Source: Candidatus Zixiibacteriota bacterium
GTDB taxonomy: Bacteria; Zixibacteria; MSB-5A5; GN15; FEB-12
Assembly (NCBI GenBank): GCA_030591625.1
Contig: JAUVAR010000023.1
Coordinates: forward strand, 1-16,460
DNA: 16,460 nucleotides
Reading direction: 5' to 3'
Under the pieces are notes generated by a model. The model was not told the origin of the DNA, ran no database searches, and saw nothing but the letters and a program-made list of their open reading frames with translations. Of this stretch, positions 1-6,159 are shown piece after piece (position 1 is the stretch's first letter; each line of letters begins with the position of its first letter). A program made the translations under genes and the position numbers.

Positions 1-73
1 AATTATTAGCTTGAATCAGCTTTATTCTACCCAACTGACAATTTAAGATTTCAAAAATAACGGATAGAAAGAT

Positions 74-406
74 ATGCCAACTTACGAATATAAATGCTCC
101 AGCTGTAATCACTTCTTCGAAGAGTTTCAATCAATAATAGAAAACCCAGTCGAGAAATGTCCCGAGTGCGGAGAGAAGCCAGAACGGATTATCTCTGGAG
201 GAGCTGGTTTTGTTTTGAAAGGTACCGGATTCTACCAGACCGACTATCGCAACTCGCAGTACAAATCCGATGCAAGCAAAGACAAGCCCGCCGAGAAAAA
301 ATCAAAAGATTCTGACTCGAAATCAACATCAGATAAAAAGAGCTCAACAAAGTCAGACACTTCAAACAAACCGGCCAAATCAAGTGGATCAACCAAATCA
401 GATTGA
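74..406 (+). CDS. FmdB-family zinc-ribbon protein
   Basis: This is a 110-residue protein. The first 60 residues match the FmdB/CxxC_CXXC_SSSS putative regulatory family: an MPTYEY start, a CxxC pair at C8/C11, a second pair at C29/C32, and a GFY-T-Y-segment near residues 50-58. The four cysteines should bind one zinc ion. From about residue 65 the chain is a low-complexity tail rich in Lys, Ser and Asp, probably disordered; such tails are common in the family. FmdB was first named beside formamidase genes, and its biochemical role is still unclear, so no regulatory target is proposed. The start is the first ATG, with only a weak purine-rich ribosome binding site (GGATAGAAAG). The FAD oxidoreductase begins 15 bases after the stop, which suggests co-transcription. 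Family assignment is firm; function is not. Confidence 0.9.
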   Translation: MPTYEYKCSSCNHFFEEFQSIIENPVEKCPECGEKPERIISGGAGFVLKGTGFYQTDYRNSQYKSDASKDKPAEKKSKDSDSKSTSDKKSSTKSDTSNKPAKSSGSTKSD

Positions 407-421
407 GCGTTATATAATTAA

Positions 422-1786
422 ATGAAACAGTCTATCCTTGAAAAGCTAACCAAAGAATTCAAAGAGAGTGGAAAACTTAACACTCTTCCCAACCAGCTTG
501 AAGGATACGACCGTGACGCAACTGAATTCATCGCACCAGTAAGTGCGGTCTTCATGGCACAAACCCGCGACGACGTTATTGCTGCTGTCAAATTCTGTCA
601 TGAACATTCTATCCCGATAACTGCTCGCGGTGCCGGCACCGGCCTCTCGGGTGGGTGTGTACCCGCTCCAGACGCACTGGTTCTTTCTACAGAAAATGTC
701 AGACATCTGAAAATAAACATAGAAGCGAAAACCGCACTCTGTGGACCGGGTGTTATTACCCGTGAACTCATGGACGCAGCAAAACTCGAAAAATTATACT
801 ACCCTCCCGATCCAGCCAGTTTCGAAGAATCCACCCTCGGCGGAAATGTTGCCGAAGGAGCGGGTGGATTAAGATGTAAACGGTTCGGTGTCACCAAAGA
901 TTATGTGCTTGGAATTGAAGCAGTCCTCGCCGATGGCTCTGTAATTCGAACTGGTTCACTTGGTGGAAAACAATCATTCCCAATCAATGATCTGTTTATC
1001 GCCTCCGAGGGAACTCTTGCAATTATCACAGACATCGAATTCAGATTAATCGAACCAACTCAGACCGGATGTACAATTCTTGCCTCCTTCAGCACTCCCA
1101 AAGATGCCGCTCAGACAGTTTCTGACATTACATCATCAGGTATCATCCCAACCGTGATGGAATTCTTAGACGGCGATGCAGTCTCCTGTGTGAATGAATA
1201 CGAGAAAATTGACGGTCTTGAAAATGCTGCCGGATTGTTGCTCATGGAAACTTCGGATGGCATAGACGGTAACCAGGTTGATCGAATTAAACAGTTCTGC
1301 GAAAAGAACAACTCCTCCCTCCTGCGTATAGAGAATGATCCGGATAAAATCGAACGTCTCTGGAAAGTCAGAAGAAATCTCTCCCACGCCACCAAAGAGA
1401 TCGCCGGATACCGAATTTCTGAAGATGTTGTAGTTCCCAATAGTAAGTTTCCTGATCTTGTAGATTTTGTCGCAGATTTGAACAAAGAGAGTTCTATTAG
1501 AATAAACTCCTACGGTCACGCCGGTGACGGCAATCTGCATGTTAATTTCCTGGCATCATCCGGGACTCCGGAAGTTCTCGCAGAAGTTGAAAAAGGTATC
1601 GAAAAACTGGTTGAGATCACACTCTCGCTTGGCGGAACCCTAACCGGAGAACATGGAGTCGGGCTTGCCAAAAAAATGTTTATCAATAGAGAATTTGACC
1701 CACCTACAATTCGAGCAATGCTCGCTTTCAAAGAAATATTTGATCCTTCTGGCATTCTGAACCCCGATAAGATCTTCCCTCAGTAA
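422..1786 (+). CDS. FAD-binding oxidoreductase of the GlcD / D-lactate dehydrogenase type
   Basis: This 454-residue flavoprotein has the full length of GlcD-like 2-hydroxyacid dehydrogenases of the VAO/PCMH fold. The FAD-binding half carries ARGAGTGLSGG at 68-78, a GGNVAEGAGG segment at 140-149 and SEGTLAIITD at 195-204. The C-terminal FAD-oxidase half carries GHAGDGNLHVN at 365-375, the GEHGVG motif at 409-414 and the closing DPSGILNPDKIF. Such enzymes oxidise D-lactate, glycolate or a related 2-hydroxyacid, often at the inner face of the membrane, passing electrons to quinone, a cytochrome or an electron-transfer flavoprotein. The exact substrate cannot be read from the sequence. There is no signal peptide. 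No GlcE or Fe-S GlcF partner lies next to it, so it may act as a single-subunit enzyme. No clear Shine-Dalgarno sequence precedes the ATG; the 15-base gap from the FmdB gene suggests translational coupling. Confidence 0.92.
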   Translation: MKQSILEKLTKEFKESGKLNTLPNQLEGYDRDATEFIAPVSAVFMAQTRDDVIAAVKFCHEHSIPITARGAGTGLSGGCVPAPDALVLSTENVRHLKINIEAKTALCGPGVITRELMDAAKLEKLYYPPDPASFEESTLGGNVAEGAGGLRCKRFGVTKDYVLGIEAVLADGSVIRTGSLGGKQSFPINDLFIASEGTLAIITDIEFRLIEPTQTGCTILASFSTPKDAAQTVSDITSSGIIPTVMEFLDGDAVSCVNEYEKIDGLENAAGLLLMETSDGIDGNQVDRIKQFCEKNNSSLLRIENDPDKIERLWKVRRNLSHATKEIAGYRISEDVVVPNSKFPDLVDFVADLNKESSIRINSYGHAGDGNLHVNFLASSGTPEVLAEVEKGIEKLVEITLSLGGTLTGEHGVGLAKKMFINREFDPPTIRAMLAFKEIFDPSGILNPDKIFPQ

Positions 1787-1807
1787 AAATATCCGATAAC
1801 TGCGATT

Positions 1808-1819
1808 TCAAGCGCTTGA
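1808..1819. promoter_or_regulatory. 12-bp perfect palindrome overlapping the citrate synthase -35 box
   Basis: TCAAGCGCTTGA reads the same on both strands, and its right half supplies the first bases of the -35 hexamer TTGACA. A dimeric protein bound here would compete with RNA polymerase. The dyad is seen directly; the operator role is inferred from position alone, and no known regulator is matched. Confidence 0.35.
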
Positions 1820-1844
1820 CAAATTTCAATTACTTTCGTAAAAT
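1816..1844 (+). promoter_or_regulatory. Sigma70-type promoter of citrate synthase
   Basis: A perfect -35 box TTGACA (1816-1821) is followed after exactly 17 bases by TAAAAT (1839-1844), five of six matches to the -10 consensus. Transcription should begin near 1851, leaving a leader of about 80 bases before the ATG at 1932. The strength fits a highly expressed TCA-cycle gene. Confidence 0.8.
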
Positions 1845-1853
1845 AATGATCCT

Positions 1854-1871
1854 ATGTGAAACATTTCACAT
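1854..1871. promoter_or_regulatory. CRP-like operator (TGTGA-N6-TCACA) at the citrate synthase start site
   Basis: ATGTGAAACATTTCACAT has 8-base inverted arms around a 2-base centre and contains TGTGA and TCACA half-sites six bases apart. This is the consensus spacing and sequence for CRP-family regulators such as E. coli CRP and Corynebacterium GlxR. It lies about 4-20 bases downstream of the predicted transcription start, where a bound protein would normally block rather than activate transcription. It could also fold as a hairpin in the mRNA leader. The dyad is observed; the regulator is inferred. Confidence 0.55.
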
Positions 1872-1931
1872 CTAAGACGGTAATAAAGATAGTAGCATTT
1901 TAACATATTTCGTCTAACGAAGGAGTTTACG

Positions 1932-3212
1932 ATGGCCAAGACATTACAAGAAAAGATGGCTGGCATCATCCCGAAGCTCAGAGAAGAACGCAAAACCCTG
2001 ATGACCGACCACAAGACGGCAAAAATATCAGAGGTTACAGTTGCTCAAGCTATCGGTGGAATGCGTGGCGTAAAAGGAATGGTTTGCGACACATCTGTAG
2101 TTGAACCAGATAAAGGTTTGATCATTCGTGGCAAGCCGATTATGAAACTCAAGGACAAACTACCAGAAGAAATCTTCTGGCTGCTTTTGACCGGTTCCAA
2201 TCCATCTGCTGACGAGCTGGCATTGTTCCAGAAAGATCTTAAAGCTTCCGGTGAAGTTCCTAAGTATGTTTGGAAAGTTCTCAAAGCTATGCCTAAGACT
2301 TCCCATCCGATGGCGATGCTCGACACCGCTATTTTGGCTATGGAAAACGAATCTATCTTCCGTAAGAGATACACCGAAGGTATGACAAAGGCTGACTACT
2401 GGGAACCTGCTCTTGAAGACTCCATGCGCATTCTCGGCACGATTCATACAATCGCTGCCGGTATCTATCGCATCAAGTACAAGAAGGGTGACCTGATTGC
2501 ACCATCGAAGAAACTCGACTGGGGTGCCGATTTTGCCAAGATGTTAGGTCTTGCACCAAAGAAGGGTCAGACTGCCGAAATGATGCGCCTGTATCTAACT
2601 CTGCATTCCGACCATGAAGGTGGAAACGTTTCCGCCAATACCTGTCATACTGTTGGTTCGGCTCTTTCTGATCCTTACTATGCAGTTTCGGCCGGACTCA
2701 ATGGTCTCGCCGGTCCGCTTCATGGACTCGCCAACCAGGAATGTTTGGGTTGGGTTCTCAAGACTATGGAGATGTTCAACGGTGCTCCAACAGAGGAACA
2801 GATTCGTGACTACGCCTGGGAAACCTTAAATGCCGGTAAAGTTATTCCTGGTTACGGGCACGCCGTTCTTCGCGTCACCGATCCTCGCTTCACCGCATTT
2901 AATGAATTCGGTCGCAAATATCTCGCCAAGGATCCGGTCTTCCAGACAGTTGATCGTGTCTTCCGCATTGTACCAAAGGTACTCAAAGAACAGGGCAAAG
3001 CTGCCAACCCATGGCCGAATGTTGATGCCGGCTCGGGCGCTCTTTTGTATCATTACGGTATTAAAGAATTTGAATACTATACTGTACTGTTCTCGGTCTC
3101 TCGTGCAATGGGTATGCTTTCACAGCTCGTACTCAACCGTGCGTTAGGAAGTCCGATTACCAGACCAAAGAGTGTCAGCACAGATTGGCTGAAGGCTGCG
3201 GTTAAAGGTTAG
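1932..3212 (+). CDS. gltA: Type I (eukaryote-like) citrate (Si)-synthase
   Basis: This 426-residue enzyme condenses oxaloacetate with acetyl-CoA to citrate, the entry step of the TCA cycle, in the cytoplasm. All key residues are present: H228 in SDHEGGN, the catalytic H264 in GPLHGLAN, H310 in PGYGHAVLR, the catalytic D365 in NVDAGSG and R391 in SRAMG. By comparison with the pig enzyme these correspond to His274, His320, Asp375 and Arg401. The overall sequence resembles mitochondrial citrate synthase and the eukaryote-like enzymes described in Geobacteraceae more than the hexameric, NADH-regulated GltA of enteric bacteria, so dimeric assembly is expected. The ATG is set by AAGGAG six bases upstream. 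The gene is a single unit with its own promoter, operator-like sites and terminator. The symbol is used for function; orthology to E. coli gltA is not claimed. Confidence 0.97.
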   Translation: MAKTLQEKMAGIIPKLREERKTLMTDHKTAKISEVTVAQAIGGMRGVKGMVCDTSVVEPDKGLIIRGKPIMKLKDKLPEEIFWLLLTGSNPSADELALFQKDLKASGEVPKYVWKVLKAMPKTSHPMAMLDTAILAMENESIFRKRYTEGMTKADYWEPALEDSMRILGTIHTIAAGIYRIKYKKGDLIAPSKKLDWGADFAKMLGLAPKKGQTAEMMRLYLTLHSDHEGGNVSANTCHTVGSALSDPYYAVSAGLNGLAGPLHGLANQECLGWVLKTMEMFNGAPTEEQIRDYAWETLNAGKVIPGYGHAVLRVTDPRFTAFNEFGRKYLAKDPVFQTVDRVFRIVPKVLKEQGKAANPWPNVDAGSGALLYHYGIKEFEYYTVLFSVSRAMGMLSQLVLNRALGSPITRPKSVSTDWLKAAVKG

Positions 3213-3240
3213 TATTTGAGCTTTAGATTTTGATTTTATT

Positions 3241-3274
3241 AAGCGACTGGCCTATATAGGTCGGTCGCTTTTTT
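3241..3274 (+). terminator. Intrinsic terminator of citrate synthase
   Basis: AAGCGAC (3241-3247) pairs with GTCGCTT (3264-3270), enclosing an inner GGCC/GGTC stem around TATATA. The right arm runs into six consecutive T residues (3269-3274). It sits 28 bases after the citrate synthase stop codon. Confidence 0.88.
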
Positions 3275-3980
3275 GTGACAGGCATTGCCTGTTTCCCTCC
3301 TTCGGACCGTATTGAAATTAGACGTTATGCTACTTCCATAACTGCTTACGAAGTGGTTGCAAGAATCTTATCCCACCGCAAGCGGTGGGGCACCCGTCTA
3401 TTTTCGTGTAATTTAGAACTTGATACAATCTTCCTTCTTCCGTACCCCACCTGAAAGGTGGGTTCTTATCGAACAAACACCGCTCTTAAGTTGGGGTCGC
3501 CCACAGCCTTCGTAGGTTTGGTTGCTTGCAACCAGACTTCTGATGACACTTCACTACCCCACCAACTGAAATGCAAAATATGTAGTTCTTCTCTTGTAGG
3601 TCAGGTGCGTCTTCAGACCTGCCCTTCTTGGCAGCCCTTCTCGATTAACAGCTTTTGTCTCATGCTGTTAAATCAAATTGGCTTTGCTCGTGCAAAAAAA
3701 AGGTCGTTGTAGTGATTTGATGGTGTTTGTGGGGGATGTAGCTACAGGAGGAGACCATCCGACAGCATTTTCGGCCTCTTGAAAGTTGCGTTGGTTCTTG
3801 CACTCGGCTCTGCCGAGGGTGTGAACCGACGCTTGCATTTGATACAAATCTATTCTTCATACCAAACGGGTACGATTCATAATCAACTATGAATTGGTAG
3901 TAAAAATGCTGAAGAGAGAGAAACCCAGGGCAAGCCCTGAGCCACCCTACCAGTTCAAGCTGATAAGCTACTCGAAACTA
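3275..3980. repeat. Gene-free region dense in short palindromes (REP-like)
   Basis: No convincing coding region, tRNA or rRNA is seen in these 700 bases. It holds many perfect inverted repeats: CAGGC/GCCTG (3278-3290), CCCACCGC-AA-GCGGTGGG (3372-3389), CCCACCT/AGGTGGG (3446-3462), TGGTTGC-TT-GCAACCA (3519-3534), AGGTC/GACCT (3598-3620), TTAACAGC/GCTGTTAA (3645-3671), TGTAGCTACA (3737-3746), a long hairpin at 3788-3832, ATTCATA/TATGAAT (3875-3894) and CAGGGC-AA-GCCCTG (3926-3939). Several share a GC-rich stem with a two-base loop and a nearby CACCC, which suggests remnants of one or more dispersed repeat families. The convergent neighbours fit a tolerated site for such elements. The repeat interpretation needs the rest of the genome. 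Confidence 0.5.
3788..3832 (+). repeat. Long imperfect hairpin
   Basis: GCGTTGGTTC (3788-3797) pairs with GAACCGACGC (3823-3832) over ten positions with one G-T wobble. Further in, CAC pairs with GTG, and TCGGC-TCT-GCCGA forms the tip. Read on the plus strand the odd position is a U-G pair; on the minus strand it would be a C-A mismatch, which weakly favours a plus-strand RNA. It is either the largest of the REP-like elements here or a small structured RNA. No promoter is obvious. Confidence 0.4.
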
Positions 3981-4820
3981 CTATATTTTCATTGCTACAA
4001 CAGCCATCTCTTGTGAGTCAGGAGTGAAGGTCATACCTGCAATATCTGAATAGAATTCCTCAATCTTAAATCCACTCTCCTCAAATTCTTTTGTAAGTGA
4101 ATCTTTGCTGAAATATTGTAGCCAGTTGTAAACTTGTCGTTTGCTTGTCTGATCGAAAATTGTGTACTTATCAAGCATTACTTTTTCATTTTCATACTTG
4201 AATATATTCACGAAACAATAATAGTCTTCCGGTGACCAAAATCCAAATAACTGATTGAGCTCATAGGTTGCTGATTCTTCTCTTTGATCAAACACATTCA
4301 AGGAATACACATCAAGCAATAAAGAACCGTTTGGTTTTAAGAGCGAATGGAATTTTGATAGCATTTGTTTTCTTTGATCTGGACTTAAAGCACAGTAATC
4401 ACACATAATCATCGTGATGAGATCAAATTTATTTACCAATTCAACATCTAAATAATCAGAATGAATATATTCTATTTGTAGATTTTGTTGTTTTGCAATT
4501 TTACTGGCATAATTAAGAGAGTTCTTTGAAAAATCAATACCTGTGACCTTAGCGTTACGTTCAGAAAGTTTAGTTGTATATATTCCCGGGCCACATCCAA
4601 AATCTGCAATTTCAGTATTTTCATTTACTCCAAAGTGAGAAACAATCCATTCCACAGAACGCTCAATAAAATCAATGTTTCTGGATGCGGCATCAATTGA
4701 ATTATTCAAATGATATTCAAGCATTTTTTTTGATGTATGTTCATTAGTCCAAAGCTCACTCGCAGTATAGAACTGGAAGGGAGTTGGTCTTACATTAATC
4801 TCTTGAAGCTCTTTAAACAT
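3981..4820 (-). CDS. Class I SAM-dependent methyltransferase
   Basis: This 279-residue protein has a Rossmann-type methyltransferase core. Motif I is IADFGCGPG (71-79), the acidic end of beta-2 is GIDFS (94-98), an HSDYLD segment (120-125) follows, and LLKPNGSLLLDVYS (161-174) is the usual post-core strand. An N-terminal RPTPFQFYTASELW stretch (11-24) resembles the lead-in of uncharacterised small-molecule methyltransferases; the substrate is unknown. The ATG at 4820 is chosen; a GTG four codons upstream (4832) is in frame, and neither has a strong ribosome binding site. The gene is visibly richer in A and T than its neighbours, roughly a third GC by eye, which could mean recent acquisition. 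It lies downstream of the propeller lipoprotein on the same strand, with about 80 bases between. Confidence 0.85.
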   Translation of the reverse strand: MFKELQEINVRPTPFQFYTASELWTNEHTSKKMLEYHLNNSIDAASRNIDFIERSVEWIVSHFGVNENTEIADFGCGPGIYTTKLSERNAKVTGIDFSKNSLNYASKIAKQQNLQIEYIHSDYLDVELVNKFDLITMIMCDYCALSPDQRKQMLSKFHSLLKPNGSLLLDVYSLNVFDQREESATYELNQLFGFWSPEDYYCFVNIFKYENEKVMLDKYTIFDQTSKRQVYNWLQYFSKDSLTKEFEESGFKIEEFYSDIAGMTFTPDSQEMAVVAMKI

Positions 4821-4901
4821 CAGATAATCCACTTACTAAAACTCTATACTGTTACTACTATCTTAATTGGGAGACAAATTTCACAGACACCACACTAAAT
4901 A

Positions 4902-5966
4902 TTACAACCCCGGTGACCAGGATAGTTCATACACCATGCCATTGCCAAGCGTATTGGTTAACCTTAGTTTTTCGGTACCGTCGCTGTTCATGATATACAT
5001 CTCTGAAGAAGTTGCTAATCTGGAAATATATGCGATTTGAGTGCCATCTGGTGACCATCTTGGAGAGTAATACAATCCTGTACTATCAGTTAAGCATACA
5101 GGGTTTGTGCCATCTACGTTAACCACAATTATATTTGCGCTGTCTCTGACAATTGATTTAGTATATGCTATTTTCTGACTATTTGGCGACCATTTTGGCT
5201 CGTAACACTTATCATCCAAACTACTAATCTTGACTCGATCATTTCCATCTATGGAACAGACCCAGAGTTCTTGAAAGAGAGAGTCATCAGGTTTAGACAT
5301 ATAAGCTATTTTCTGACCATCTGGCGAAACGGAAGGCGAGGTATCATCATAAGTGAGATTACTTAAGATCGTTCGACTGTTGCCATCAATATCGTATAGA
5401 CATAAATCATATTGTGACCCTCTATAAATAGAACAAAGCAATTGTTGCCCATCGGGAGTAAACATAATTGTACGACCTTCAACAGTATCGCCAGTAGTAA
5501 TGTTAGTATATGTCATACTATCGAGATTCATTACATATAGATCCCAGCTATCATTACGATTTGAAATGAAGGCCATCTTGGTTCCATCGGGAGAGATGTC
5601 ACAAAGTCTGTCCAAGCCAGAATAATTTGTCAGGTTAATTTTGTGAGTACCGTCTGAGTTCATTCGAATGATCTCATTTGCTTCATCCATGAAATCCTTG
5701 TAGTAAATATAGTCACCATCAGGTGACCATATAGGTGAACTATTAGAGGAAGTTGAGGTCGCAAAGGTTAATTGTGTTAACTCGGTTCCATCGGGATTGA
5801 TAGTATAGATATCATTCTGCTCGTTATTGGCGACATCGTGGCTGAAGACAATTTTATAGACACCCGGCACAGGCGTGGAGTTAGTCGAGCTGTCTGAACA
5901 GGCGAATTGGAGAAGAGATAAGCAGAGTAATGAAAAAAGCAGAGTTATTGTTTTTAAAGACTTCAT
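4902..5966 (-). CDS. TolB-like PD40 beta-propeller lipoprotein
   Basis: This is a 354-residue exported protein. Residues 1-23 form a signal peptide ending in QFAC followed by Ser/Asp-rich sequence; the lipobox is loose, with Ala at -1 but Gln at -3, so lipid attachment is likely but not certain. The mature part has seven PD40/WD40-like repeats, each with a SPDG-IAY-S core and a later D-Y-MN-DG turn. The first repeat lacks its opening strand, and the chain stops right after SWSPG, which can supply that strand and close a seven-bladed propeller. Such domains usually bind proteins or glycans in the periplasm; no enzymatic residues are seen, and the partner is unknown. The ATG at 5966 is preferred because AGAGGA lies just upstream and the promoter's -10 box overlaps the longer alternative reading start near 6002. 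Confidence 0.85.
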   Translation of the reverse strand: MKSLKTITLLFSLLCLSLLQFACSDSSTNSTPVPGVYKIVFSHDVANNEQNDIYTINPDGTELTQLTFATSTSSNSSPIWSPDGDYIYYKDFMDEANEIIRMNSDGTHKINLTNYSGLDRLCDISPDGTKMAFISNRNDSWDLYVMNLDSMTYTNITTGDTVEGRTIMFTPDGQQLLCSIYRGSQYDLCLYDIDGNSRTILSNLTYDDTSPSVSPDGQKIAYMSKPDDSLFQELWVCSIDGNDRVKISSLDDKCYEPKWSPNSQKIAYTKSIVRDSANIIVVNVDGTNPVCLTDSTGLYYSPRWSPDGTQIAYISRLATSSEMYIMNSDGTEKLRLTNTLGNGMVYELSWSPGL

Positions 5967-6001
5967 GAGACATCCTCTTAAATTATAAATTCCATTAGAC
6001 A

Positions 6002-6029
6002 ATTATACTTTAAATAAAACCGGAGGCAA
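6002..6029 (-). promoter_or_regulatory. Promoter of the propeller lipoprotein
   Basis: On the minus strand TTGCCT (6024-6029, four of six -35 matches) is followed after 16 bases by a perfect TATAAT (6002-6007). Transcription would start near 5995, about 30 bases before the ATG at 5966. Confidence 0.6.
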
Positions 6030-6084
6030 AGTAAATTAAGCCAGTTAATCCACGATAGATATCGTCCGGTTAGTGAGTAGTTTA

Positions 6085-6139
6085 CGAGCAGTCAGGCAGG
6101 GTCACCTGACAGCACAAAGACTGGATTCGCGGCTGCTCG
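6085..6139. repeat. Nested inverted repeat, REP-like
   Basis: CGAGCAG (6085-6091) pairs with CTGCTCG (6133-6139), and inside it GTCAGG (6091-6096) pairs with CCTGAC (6105-6110). The outer right part, read on the minus strand, has the form GTCATGCCCGAG...CGAATCCAGTC. That resembles the widespread bacterial REP motif GTCATTCCCGC...GCGGGAATCCAG. It lies just beyond the 3' end of the histidine kinase operon, and no T-run follows on either strand, so a simple intrinsic terminator is not supported. Confidence 0.35.
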
Positions 6140-6159
6140 GGCATGACTTTTCGACGTGT

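Noticed and set aside
1111..1540. Two 124-codon minus-strand open frames within the FAD oxidoreductase
   Set aside because: They lie antisense to conserved flavoprotein coding sequence and show no domain or start signal.
3458..3712. Open frame of 84 codons in the palindrome-rich region
   Set aside because: It starts inside one palindrome and spans three others, has no ribosome binding site, no recognisable domain and an irregular composition; it is better explained as repeat sequence that happens to stay open.
3275..3980. CRISPR array or tRNA cluster in the repetitive intergenic region
   Set aside because: The palindromes are different from each other and unevenly spaced, with no direct repeat-spacer pattern, and no cloverleaf with a T-loop GTTCRA was found.
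5967..6002. Twelve-residue N-terminal extension of the propeller lipoprotein
   Set aside because: Its start overlaps the -10 box, and the internal ATG has a good ribosome binding site and begins a typical lipoprotein signal peptide.
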